Below are positions 34,882 through 42,281 of a DNA stretch of 64,000 nt, piece after piece. A program made the translations under genes and the position numbers. Numbering within the stretch: position 1 is the first letter of the stretch; the number at the start of each line of letters is the position of its first letter. The stretch comes from an uncultured Croceitalea sp. (GTDB lineage Bacteria; Bacteroidota; Bacteroidia; Flavobacteriales; Flavobacteriaceae), in contig CANNDD010000003.1 of NCBI GenBank assembly GCA_947503285.1, positions 248,001 to 312,000 on the forward strand. Direction: 5' to 3'. Below the pieces are notes generated by a model. The model did no database searches. It had not been told where the DNA came from and worked only from the letters and a program-made list of their open reading frames with translations.

Positions 34882-35466
34882 CTACCCTACTAACGTATTG
34901 ATCTGTGCCCATTGCAACAACATAATGGTTTTGGCATCCTTGATTTTTCCGTCAGCCACTAGTTGTAAGGCTTTTTCGAAAGGCATCTCAAGTACTTCGA
35001 TATTCTCGGTCTCATCGATTGCCCCTCCCCCATCACTTACTTTCATATCTTGACGATACGCCCCTATAAAAAAATAGAGGATTTCAGTGACGGAACCCGG
35101 AGACATATACGATTCAAAAATCTTTTCAACCTTATCGATTTTGTAACCAGTTTCTTCTTCGACCTCCATTTTAATGGTTTCCTCTGCATTGCCTTTCTCC
35201 AATATGCCCGCACAGGCCTCTATCATCATTCCACTTTCATTACCGTTAATGTAGGTCGGCATTCGAAACTGTCTGGTTAAGACCACGGTTTGTTTCTCTT
35301 TGTTGTACAAAAGAATTACGGCACCATTGCCCCTATCGTAGGCTTCACGATGCTGCGTTTCCCAAGTACCGTCTTCACGTTGATATTCGTAAGAGAATTT
35401 ATGCAAGGTGTACCAATTATCGGATAATAGGGTCTTCTCAATTTTTTTGATTTTTCCGTTTTTCAA
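34882..35466 (-). CDS. Nudix hydrolase, NudK-like (GDP-mannose pyrophosphatase type)
   Basis: A 194-residue Nudix protein. The Nudix helix is ACAGILEKGNAEETIKMEVEEETG, with the E-x-x-E-E core intact but the consensus Arg of RE replaced by Met, and the first Glu by Asn. The N-terminal EYQREDGTWETQHREAYDRG and GSVTEILYFFIGAY fit NudK/ADP-sugar pyrophosphatases. It hydrolyses nucleoside-diphosphate sugars to sugar phosphate and NMP, as known for the family. Confidence 0.87.
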   Translation of the reverse strand: MKNGKIKKIEKTLLSDNWYTLHKFSYEYQREDGTWETQHREAYDRGNGAVILLYNKEKQTVVLTRQFRMPTYINGNESGMMIEACAGILEKGNAEETIKMEVEEETGYKIDKVEKIFESYMSPGSVTEILYFFIGAYRQDMKVSDGGGAIDETENIEVLEMPFEKALQLVADGKIKDAKTIMLLQWAQINTLVG

Positions 35467-35532
35467 AGTCTATCTATTTTTTCGTAAAATGATGCTACAA
35501 ATTCAATCTCGTCAAGAAATACTCAAAAGGGT

Positions 35533-36123
35533 TCAAAGGCTCCATCGATTTCCAACCTCTGAAACAGGTACGCAACCCTCAAAATTACCGGGAATAGGGT
35601 CATAGCTAAGTACCTTTTCACCAATTTCCTCAGCAGTGGTATAGGCCCAGATGGCCATTGATTTCAAAGAACGGTAAAAGCCTATGGGTTCTTGTTCACC
35701 AACGGTTTTACCCCAAATACCAGGGTTGATCTTTCCGGAATTTTTTTCAGCAGCTTCAAGGACTTTGGTTTTTTGGGCATCGTTAAGATGGACAAATATA
35801 TCCCCAAACTTGGATTTACATTCGGTATTGAAATCTGAAATTTCTTTTTGCATATTTTCTTGGCCCTTATCATCATAGGTTCTGGCAATAACCTTATCAA
35901 TGAACATATCGACTTTAACATCCAATGCACCGGGAGTATCCGTCCGGGGCAACATGATATCAACGATACTACTGATTGTTTTCGCCTCTACTTCCGAAAA
36001 AAACTCAGGCTTCCATGTCAATCTGGTTTCCTTTTTGCACGATTGAAGAATGGAAAGTATCGAAGAGGATGCCAAAGCTCCTGCCAATACACCTGTTGTT
36101 CTAAGTGCACTTCTTCTATCCAT
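35533..36123 (-). CDS. Gluconate 2-dehydrogenase subunit 3-family protein
   Basis: A 196-residue protein with an export leader MDRRSALRTTGVLAGALASS that has a twin-Arg (RR) start and a Cys at residue 29 of the SCKKE type. The domain (ISSIVDIMLPRTDTPGALDVKVD, IPGNFEGCVPV) is the small accessory subunit of GMC-type dehydrogenases. It lies 3 bp after the GMC gene and is expected to escort it across the membrane, since the GMC protein lacks its own signal. Confidence 0.9.
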   Translation of the reverse strand: MDRRSALRTTGVLAGALASSSILSILQSCKKETRLTWKPEFFSEVEAKTISSIVDIMLPRTDTPGALDVKVDMFIDKVIARTYDDKGQENMQKEISDFNTECKSKFGDIFVHLNDAQKTKVLEAAEKNSGKINPGIWGKTVGEQEPIGFYRSLKSMAIWAYTTAEEIGEKVLSYDPIPGNFEGCVPVSEVGNRWSL

Positions 36124-36126
36124 AAC

Positions 36127-37827
36127 CTAGATATTTCGTTTTTTCAATTCAGATACGGCGTGATTCGCAGCCCTAGCAGTGAGTGCCATATAGGTGAGGG
36201 AAGGATTTACACAAGACGATGAGGTCATACAGGCACCGTCGGTCACAAAAACGTTTTTAACGGTATGTACCTGATTGAATTTGTTCAAGATTGAGGTTTT
36301 TGGGTCATGCCCCATTCGTGCGGTACCCATTTCATGCACACCCCATCCTGGCGAATGTTCGTTATCAAAGCCCATGACATTCTTTAAACCGGCGGTTTTC
36401 AACATCTCAACCGCATCTTCTTGTATTTGTTTGTTCGCGGCCCTTTCATTGGCCTTGAACTCAGCATCAATAGATAGTGTTGGTTGTCCCCATTTGTCCA
36501 ACACCCCATGATTAAGGATCACTTGATTCTCATGATAAGGCAAACACTCGGCGAAACCGGTTATAAAAAATTGCCAAGGCCCGGGTTTTAATAGATTATC
36601 CTTGAAATTTGAGCCGAATTCCTCGCTATTGGCGGCATTTCCGCCGCGGTAACCACCACCTTGGTAGCCGAACCCCCTTAAAAATTTATCGTTCTTGGTT
36701 GCCTCGTTGATATTCCAATACCTGGGAATATAAATTCCATTAGGTCGTCTTCCCTTGTAATAAGCATCATCAAACCCTTCTACCGTTCCTATTGCGCCAA
36801 CCCTGTAGGTATGATCCATCAAGTTATGGCCCAATTCACCACTATCATTCCCTAATCCGTTCTCAAACCGATTAGAAGTGGAATTCAAAAGTATTTGGGT
36901 AGTACTTAAGGTTGAGGCATTACAGAATACGATGCGTGCGTGATATTCAATATCCGTGTCGGTTTCTGAATCAATAATCCTCACCCCAGTGGCTTTGCCC
37001 TTAGCATCATCATAAATTATCGATTGTACGATCGAATAGGGTCGTATGGTCAAGTTGCCGGTGGCATTGGCAGCGGGTAATGTGACCGCATTGCTACTGA
37101 AATAGGCTCCGTATGGACATCCCCTACTGCATCGATTGCGGTACTGGCATTTTCCCCTCCCATTTAAGGGCTCGGTAAGATGTGCCACCCTACCAATAAT
37201 CAGGTTTCTACCGGGATAATTGGTTTCTATTCGCTGCTTCACGTGTTTTTCAACACAATTAAGCTCCATAGGGGGAAGAAAATGACTATCTGGCAATTGC
37301 GGTAAGCCAAGGGCCTCGCCACTAATACCCGCAAACTTTTCTACATGGGTGTACCACGGTTCAATATCATTATAGCGTATAGGCCAGTCTACCCCATGGC
37401 CATCTTTGGCATTGGCCTCAAAATCGAGGTCACTCCAGCGATAGGTCTGTTTGCCCCAAAGTAATGACCTACCCCCCATTTGATGGCCACGCAACCATAA
37501 AAAGGGTTTGGTTTCGGTATAAGGGTTGGCTTCATCGTCGGCCCAAAAGTGTTCGGTATCAGTGCCGATCCAACCAGAACGAATCGCCTTGTAGTGTTTT
37601 TTCTTTTGTTCAGGTGTTAGGCTACCCCTTAACTCAGTATCCCAAGGGTCGAGGTTCATCGTCGGATAGTCCACCACATGTTCAACCATACGACCCCGCT
37701 CCAACACCAAGGTGTTTAAACCGTTTTCACAAAGTTCCTTGGCCGCCCAACCACCACTGATACCTGAGCCTATTACGATGACATCATAGGTGTTCGCTTT
37801 TTTGGCATCAATGTTAAAATTACCCAT
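36127..37827 (-). CDS. GMC family FAD-dependent oxidoreductase
   Basis: A 566-residue dehydrogenase. The FAD-binding Rossmann motif is VIVIGSGISGGWAAKELCENG with the acid LVLERG. GGRSLLWGKQTYRW and the C-terminal HEMGTARMGHDP with NVFVTDGACMTSSSCVNPSLT fit the glucose-methanol-choline family, bacteroidetal sugar-dehydrogenase branch. A Cys cluster CQYRNRCSRGCPYGAYF (about residues 231-247) resembles a metal site. The substrate is likely a sugar or alcohol, in the periplasm with the subunit-3 protein. A TATATTTG box lies 17 bp upstream of the ATG. Confidence 0.92.
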   Translation of the reverse strand: MGNFNIDAKKANTYDVIVIGSGISGGWAAKELCENGLNTLVLERGRMVEHVVDYPTMNLDPWDTELRGSLTPEQKKKHYKAIRSGWIGTDTEHFWADDEANPYTETKPFLWLRGHQMGGRSLLWGKQTYRWSDLDFEANAKDGHGVDWPIRYNDIEPWYTHVEKFAGISGEALGLPQLPDSHFLPPMELNCVEKHVKQRIETNYPGRNLIIGRVAHLTEPLNGRGKCQYRNRCSRGCPYGAYFSSNAVTLPAANATGNLTIRPYSIVQSIIYDDAKGKATGVRIIDSETDTDIEYHARIVFCNASTLSTTQILLNSTSNRFENGLGNDSGELGHNLMDHTYRVGAIGTVEGFDDAYYKGRRPNGIYIPRYWNINEATKNDKFLRGFGYQGGGYRGGNAANSEEFGSNFKDNLLKPGPWQFFITGFAECLPYHENQVILNHGVLDKWGQPTLSIDAEFKANERAANKQIQEDAVEMLKTAGLKNVMGFDNEHSPGWGVHEMGTARMGHDPKTSILNKFNQVHTVKNVFVTDGACMTSSSCVNPSLTYMALTARAANHAVSELKKRNI

Positions 37828-37843
37828 AGGTACTGTACTTACC

Positions 37844-37851
37844 CAAATATA
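37844..37851 (-). promoter_or_regulatory. Possible promoter -7 box of the GMC operon
   Basis: TATATTTG on the minus strand, a perfect TAnnTTTG, 17 bp from the ATG. No clear -33 TTG is seen. Confidence 0.42.
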
Positions 37852-37919
37852 ATGATTAAAGCGACAGTTGAGGAAAAGATAAAAGTGTAGCGTGCGACCG
37901 ATAAGCCTTCAAACCCATT

Positions 37920-38573
37920 CTAAACGGTAACCGCCTTATTCAGATACCGTCTAAATGGTAACATCTCTTGATAGGTTTCAATCAGCCTTTCTTCAAAACC
38001 GCCATCTAAAACCACTTTGGAAGAGAAATCGGTAGCCACCGCAAAGGTCTTATGACGAAGTAAATCGATATGCGGATGGTCATTTGGAAATCCTTTTGGG
38101 GCATTGGTCAACTTCTCATCTTCATAAAGACCGCCGAACAAGGTTTTGAAAGATTTTTTGTTTAAAATCTTCTTTAATTCCTCGCCATCATAATCTATGG
38201 CCTCTCGAATACTCCGCAAACGTTTTGGGTCAGGTCGCCATAACCCACCGGCAAACATCGCGCGTTCAATACCTATTTCAACGTAAAAATCCCCAGTATT
38301 GGGCCTCTTGTCAAAACCAGCGCCAAAATGGTCTTTGTAAATGGGTTTATTCGGGTGGAACATCAAATTATTGTTGATCCTATTGATACCCTTTTTACCT
38401 GGAGTGTCATAGTACTCCTCATCCATGGCCATCAACTTAGCGTTCACGCGGTCCAGCCATGCGATATAATCATCTCGAACTTCTTTATACCATTTGCGAT
38501 TGGCATCCATCCATTCTTTGTTGTTGTTCTTTTGAAGCTTTTTTAGAAAGGTGATCAGGTTTTGGAAGTCCAT
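37920..38573 (-). CDS. DUF2461 domain-containing protein
   Basis: A 217-residue protein. The ATG at 38573 (MDFQNLITFLKKLQKNNNKEWM) is preferred over one seven codons upstream. NNKEWMDANRKWYKEVRDDYIAWL, NNLMFHPNKPIYKDHFGAGF and GDFYVEIG are typical of DUF2461 (TIGR02453). The biochemical role is unknown. The region before the start contains tandem GATGCRCGGTGTT repeats. Confidence 0.88.
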   Translation of the reverse strand: MDFQNLITFLKKLQKNNNKEWMDANRKWYKEVRDDYIAWLDRVNAKLMAMDEEYYDTPGKKGINRINNNLMFHPNKPIYKDHFGAGFDKRPNTGDFYVEIGIERAMFAGGLWRPDPKRLRSIREAIDYDGEELKKILNKKSFKTLFGGLYEDEKLTNAPKGFPNDHPHIDLLRHKTFAVATDFSSKVVLDGGFEERLIETYQEMLPFRRYLNKAVTV

Positions 38574-38587
38574 ATTGTTATGTGATT

Positions 38588-38635
38588 GATGCACGGTGTT
38601 TGATGTGTGATGCGCGGTGTTCGGTGTTCGGTGTT
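38588..38635. repeat. Tandem repeat, left arm of an inverted repeat around the S23-like gene
   Basis: GATGCACGGTGTTTGATG (38588-38605) is repeated 21 bp on as GATGCGCGGTGTTCGGTG (38609-38626), followed by two more GGTGTT units. The inverted copy is at 39103-39120 (16 of 18 match the second unit). Confidence 0.75.
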
Positions 38636-38996
38636 AAAGTTTATTTCTAAAAGCAATAATCATATTCATAAGTTTAAAAGAGTATAGGTATAATTCGTCA
38701 AATTTTTCCCTTGAAATATAGCTTCTATTCTTGGCCTTATGTAAACAAGTCACAACCTCTGCGAGTGAGCGTGCAGAATAGCCCAAAAACTTTCTGAATT
38801 CTGGTTTGGATTGAACAATAGCACCTTCTGATATATTTAAAGCTACTGAGTCAGCTGCCCTGCAGATTTGCGAAGAAAGATTGTACTGTTCTTTTTTGGG
38901 AAAACCATCAACAATTGAATTGATATTTTCACCGAGTTCCATTGAATCCTGCCATATATGTAAACCTTCGAACTTAAATTTTGGAGTCTTGGTCAT
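38634..38996 (-). CDS. Four-helix-bundle protein (S23 / IVP family)
   Basis: A 120-residue protein from the ATG at 38996 (MTKTPKFKFEGLHIWQDSM), the normal start of the family; an ATG at 39092 would add 32 residues with no similarity. It has FEGLHIWQDSMELGENI, QICRAADSVALNISEGAIV, EFRKFLGYSARSLAEVVTCL as expected. Relatives are encoded in intervening sequences of 23S rRNA helices in several bacteria, and many are free-standing. Here it is intergenic and bracketed by inverted repeats. Confidence 0.9.
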   Translation of the reverse strand: MTKTPKFKFEGLHIWQDSMELGENINSIVDGFPKKEQYNLSSQICRAADSVALNISEGAIVQSKPEFRKFLGYSARSLAEVVTCLHKAKNRSYISREKFDELYLYSFKLMNMIIAFRNKL

Positions 38997-39102
38997 ACCA
39001 ATAAATCTTCTAAACAAACATACAATAATACCCAAAAACCGACTCATCAATTTATACGATACATTTTGAATGTAAGTGTTGAAGCGAAACACAATTAGCC
39101 TT

Positions 39103-39126
39103 CATCGAACACCGAGCATCGAGCAT
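39103..39126. repeat. Right arm of the inverted repeat around the S23-like gene
   Basis: CATCGAACACCGAGCATC (39103-39120) is the inverse of the left unit at 38609-38626 with two mismatches, followed by a second partial unit GAGCATTA. The two arms bracket only the four-helix-bundle gene. Confidence 0.7.
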
Positions 39127-39132
39127 TAGACC

Positions 39133-39930
39133 TCAAAAGCCCCTATCGCCACCAATAACATCCCCTAATGTGCCTAAAATACTGCCTTCCCCTTTATCTT
39201 TTCCGCCACGTGGTATAGCGGCCAAGACCCGGCCTGCCAGTCTACTGAAGGGTAAGGACTGAATGTAAACCGTGCCAGGGCCGCGAAGTGTTGCAAAGAA
39301 GAGCCCTTCACCCCCAAAAACGGTATTCTTGATTCCACCAACGAACTCGATATTGTAATCTACGGTATGTGAAAAACCCACGATACAACCCGTATCGACT
39401 TTAAGTACTTCACCTGCGGCCAATTCTTTTTTGGCCATGGTACCCCCAGCATGAACAAAGGCCATACCATCACCCTCCAATTTTTGCATGATAAAACCTT
39501 CTCCGCCAAAAAGGCCCCGACCCAGTCTTTTCGAAAATTCGATACCTACCGATACGCCTTTTGCCGCGCATAAAAAAGCATCTTTTTGACAAATGAATTT
39601 TCCACCTTTTTCAGAGAGGTCAATGGGAAGTATCTTACCAGGATAGGGAGATGCAAAGCTAACCTGCTTCTTACCTTGGCCCACATTTAAAAAAGCCGTC
39701 ATAAATAGGCTCTCACCGGTCAATAGGCGCTTACCTGCGGAGAAAAGCTTACCGAGAACCCCAGTATCTTGATTGGAGCCGTCACCAAAAATGGTATCCA
39801 TCTTAATGTCGGTATCCATCATCATAAAACTGCCGGCTTCGGCCACTACGGCCTCTTGGGGATCGAGTTCAATCTCGACATATTGCATTTCTTCCCCATA
39901 AATTTCATAATCGATTTCGTGTGCGTTCAT
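39133..39930 (-). CDS. AIM24 family protein (TIGR00266)
   Basis: A 265-residue beta-rich protein. [45 protein letters not shown] and [20 protein letters not shown] are typical of TIGR00266 / AIM24 proteins, ending in a Gly/Lys-rich tail. The function is unknown; it is soluble and may be associated with the membrane. Its start is 66 bp upstream-separated from the FKBP gene. Confidence 0.9.
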   Translation of the reverse strand: MNAHEIDYEIYGEEMQYVEIELDPQEAVVAEAGSFMMMDTDIKMDTIFGDGSNQDTGVLGKLFSAGKRLLTGESLFMTAFLNVGQGKKQVSFASPYPGKILPIDLSEKGGKFICQKDAFLCAAKGVSVGIEFSKRLGRGLFGGEGFIMQKLEGDGMAFVHAGGTMAKKELAAGEVLKVDTGCIVGFSHTVDYNIEFVGGIKNTVFGGEGLFFATLRGPGTVYIQSLPFSRLAGRVLAAIPRGGKDKGEGSILGTLGDVIGGDRGF

Positions 39931-39996
39931 ATTCTTTTTTAGTTTTTTGTTGACGTTTATTAGTTGGCGGTCATGACGTTTTGTTACAACGGCAAA

Positions 39997-40629
39997 TTAC
40001 TTTACCGTTAAATCTAGGTAATAGATCAAAGTAGAATTAGGTGGAATATTGGCATAGGGAATAGCTCCGTAGCCAAGTTCAGGAGGAATCTTGAGGTAAC
40101 CCTTTTCCCCAATTCTGAACTTTTTCAGTCCTTCATAAAAACTAGGTAAAAATCCATCCCCACCTATTTCCAAAGCTAATGCCTTACAGGTTAGGTAAGA
40201 ATTATCAAATTGGCTGCCATCGATGAAATAACCAACATAATGAAGTTTTACGTTGTCACCATCTTGATAAAATTCACCAGATGAGGCGTGTTCAATAGTA
40301 TAAAACAATCCGAAAAAATCAGTTTCCCGCCATTGAATATGGTTCAAATCCTTTTTTGGTTGTTTCTTCAAAAGGGGAATTTGACTTTGAAACGTGGTAT
40401 CCCCTTTTTCATCTAAAGCATAGAAATCATAAAGAGCACCAGAAGAATCATAAAATGCTTCGAACTGTAATCCCCCATTTTTATGATAATATTTGAGTAC
40501 TGCTAAACTATTACTCGCATCAAATACCGAATCACCTCTTTTGATTCCGTCCTCATAAAAAGTCTTTGTGCTTTGGGACATCAAAAAAAGTGGGGCCAAA
40601 AAGATCACAATGAACAAAGGTATATTCAT
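39997..40629 (-). CDS. FKBP-type peptidyl-prolyl cis-trans isomerase, secreted
   Basis: A 210-residue protein with signal peptide (MNIPLFIVIFLAPLFLMSQS). The C-terminal ~100 residues are an FKBP domain: DGDNVKLHYVGYFIDGSQFDNS, FRIGEKGYLKIPPELGYG, IPPNSTLIYYLDL. An N-terminal region resembling MORN-like or toxin-antitoxin-type 'EDGIKRGDSVFDASNSLAVLKYY' strands precedes it. It presumably helps periplasmic folding. The DUF4442 gene is 13 bp upstream on the same strand. Confidence 0.88.
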   Translation of the reverse strand: MNIPLFIVIFLAPLFLMSQSTKTFYEDGIKRGDSVFDASNSLAVLKYYHKNGGLQFEAFYDSSGALYDFYALDEKGDTTFQSQIPLLKKQPKKDLNHIQWRETDFFGLFYTIEHASSGEFYQDGDNVKLHYVGYFIDGSQFDNSYLTCKALALEIGGDGFLPSFYEGLKKFRIGEKGYLKIPPELGYGAIPYANIPPNSTLIYYLDLTVK

Positions 40630-40642
40630 ACCACATTTTGTA

Positions 40643-41098
40643 CTATTTTTTCAACCTAACCGTCCACTCAAAATTAAAGGTACTTACCACTACGCCATCT
40701 TTGTTCACCCCAACCGATTTCATCCAAAATTTCTGGCCTTCACCGGTTGCAATCGTTTTTTGGATGGCATCGGTGATCAAGTGTCCATCTTCACAGGTAA
40801 AAGTAATCTTACCTGTTGCCTTTTTAGAGAAATTAGCATTGTTGTTTTGTACCAACATCGATATTTTACGACCACTATGGTGTATTTGATCGATGACCAT
40901 GGCCCCCGTACTTAACTCAGCAGCCATACCCTGAACTGCCCAAAACATACTTTTGAACGGGTTCTGATTGATCCATCGATGGGTAACCGTAGTAACTGCT
41001 TTTTTATCGTCCATATATTTTAAGCGCACCCCACACCACCATGCCGACGGTAGTTTAAAAAAGGTGAAGGTGTTGAATTTACTAGTACTGGTAGCCAT
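40643..41098 (-). CDS. DUF4442 hotdog-fold thioesterase-like protein
   Basis: A 151-residue protein with the DUF4442 signatures RWINQNPFKSMFWAVQGMAAEL and KSVGVNKDGVVVSTFNFEW. Members belong to the 4-hydroxybenzoyl-CoA-thioesterase-like hotdog fold; no confirmed substrate. It precedes and is likely co-transcribed with the FKBP gene. Confidence 0.85.
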   Translation of the reverse strand: MATSTSKFNTFTFFKLPSAWWCGVRLKYMDDKKAVTTVTHRWINQNPFKSMFWAVQGMAAELSTGAMVIDQIHHSGRKISMLVQNNNANFSKKATGKITFTCEDGHLITDAIQKTIATGEGQKFWMKSVGVNKDGVVVSTFNFEWTVRLKK

Positions 41099-41172
41099 AT
41101 ATCAAGTTTATTTTTGATAAAAATACCTAAAATAAGTGCGACTTCAATATGTTAATTAAAAGTTAATATTAA

Positions 41173-41214
41173 GTACTATGTGTTGCATAGTACCATCTTT
41201 TGGATATATATTTG
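41173..41214 (+). promoter_or_regulatory. Promoter with overlapping palindromic operator, DUF4870-PadR module
   Basis: A perfect 8-bp inverted repeat GTACTATG-tgttg-CATAGTAC (41173-41193) covers a TTG (41183-41185). A perfect -7 box TATATTTG lies at 41207-41214, with 21 bp from the TTG; both agree with the Bacteroidota promoter pattern. The palindrome covering the -33 site is where a repressor would bind; the PadR regulator at 41941 is the obvious candidate. Confidence 0.65.
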
Positions 41215-41268
41215 TATCGTAAGCTAATAGGTAAACTAATTGGTTTAAAGAATCATCAATCAAAAATC

Positions 41269-41751
41269 ATGACAGAATCATTGACCAAACACGAACGAAA
41301 TTTATCCGCAATAATCCATGCGTCCACATTCTCAAAGTATTTTATTCCCTTTGGTAATTTCATATTTCCATTGATCTTATGGACCGCCAATAAAAAGGAA
41401 TATGAATTTGTGGATTATAACGGAAAACAGGCATTGAACTTTCAAATCAGCATGTTGCTTTATTCGATTGTCGTAGGTCTAATCAGTATTCCATTTTTTA
41501 TCGGGTTTTTACCCGACATTTTAGATGGCAACTTTTTCGGTATGCACCGATTAAGCGATTTTAACAATTTAAACATTCATATAAGCAGTGACGACTTCCG
41601 GCTTGGTCGTTGGTTATGGCCCGCTGGTATTACCGGTGTGCTACAAGCTGGACTCGTCATTGTGAATGTTGTGTACACCATTTTGGCAACTATAAGAACC
41701 AATGAAGGGCAAACCTTCAAATATCCATTCACCATCAAATTCATCAAATAG
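41269..41751 (+). CDS. DUF4870 domain-containing membrane protein
   Basis: A 160-residue protein from the ATG at 41269 (MTESLTKHERNLSAIIHAST). HASTFSKYFIPFGNFIFPLI, EYEFVDYNGKQALNFQISM and TIRTNEGQTFKYPF define DUF4870/Tic20-like proteins with three to four membrane helices. It lies first in the PadR-PspC-GIN module, 190 bp before padR. Confidence 0.87.
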   Translation: MTESLTKHERNLSAIIHASTFSKYFIPFGNFIFPLILWTANKKEYEFVDYNGKQALNFQISMLLYSIVVGLISIPFFIGFLPDILDGNFFGMHRLSDFNNLNIHISSDDFRLGRWLWPAGITGVLQAGLVIVNVVYTILATIRTNEGQTFKYPFTIKFIK

Positions 41752-41773
41752 ATAGGGGGTTTATTCATCAACC

Positions 41774-41797
41774 GGTACTGAGCGTAGTCGAAGTATC
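41774..41797. repeat. Short dispersed repeat-like motif
   Basis: GGTACTGAGCGTAGTCGAAG resembles a motif that I recall as widely dispersed in bacterial intergenic regions, including Bacteroidota. No second copy is in this window. Confidence 0.4.
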
Positions 41798-41860
41798 AAA
41801 TCAAAAACGAACAAAAAAGACATCAATCAAAATCAATTAGACATCAATCAACCAAAAAGC

Positions 41861-41903
41861 GTTTCCGTGCCCGCTTCTCATCAAAGCGGGACGGCACGGA
41901 AAC
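41861..41903. repeat. Intergenic hairpin upstream of the PadR gene
   Basis: GTTTCCGTGC pairs with GCACGGAAAC (10 bp) and inner CCGCTT with AAGCGG, with a small bulge. It is followed by AACAAAAAACGAA, a sequence that also follows a second hairpin before the GIN gene (44173-44188). It lacks a T-run, so is not a normal terminator for the plus strand. Confidence 0.6.
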
Positions 41904-41940
41904 AAAAAACGAACAGTTAATTAATACGAATCCTATAATT

Positions 41941-42270
41941 ATGAATATAGAAAATACAAAAGCACAAATGCGCAAAGGGGTTCTAGAGTACTGCATACTT
42001 TCCATTTTAAAGGACAGTGATAAATATGCATCTGAAATTCTAGGGGCTTTAAAAGACGCTAAGATGCTGGTGGTCGAGGGTACGATCTACCCTCTGTTGA
42101 CCAGACTGAAAAATGCTGGGTTGCTCAACTATCGTTGGGAAGAATCCACCTCTGGCCCACCACGTAAATACTACGCGCTCACTGAAACGGGGCAATTGTT
42201 CTTAAACGAACTCAATGGCACCTGGGACGAGCTTAGAAATGCAGTAAATCTGGTAACCAACAACAAATAA
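41941..42270 (+). CDS. PadR-family transcriptional regulator
   Basis: A 109-residue winged-helix protein: MRKGVLEYCILSILKDSDKYASEI, VVEGTIYPLLTRLKNAGLLNY, GPPRKYYALTETGQ. These match the PadR N-terminal domain; the C-terminal dimer helix is short. In flavobacteria it is always followed by a PspC/GIN gene pair, as here (11 bp to the next gene). It is likely to repress its own unit, perhaps at the palindrome 41173-41193. Confidence 0.93.
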   Translation: MNIENTKAQMRKGVLEYCILSILKDSDKYASEILGALKDAKMLVVEGTIYPLLTRLKNAGLLNYRWEESTSGPPRKYYALTETGQLFLNELNGTWDELRNAVNLVTNNK

Positions 42271-42281
42271 GACATCAAAAA

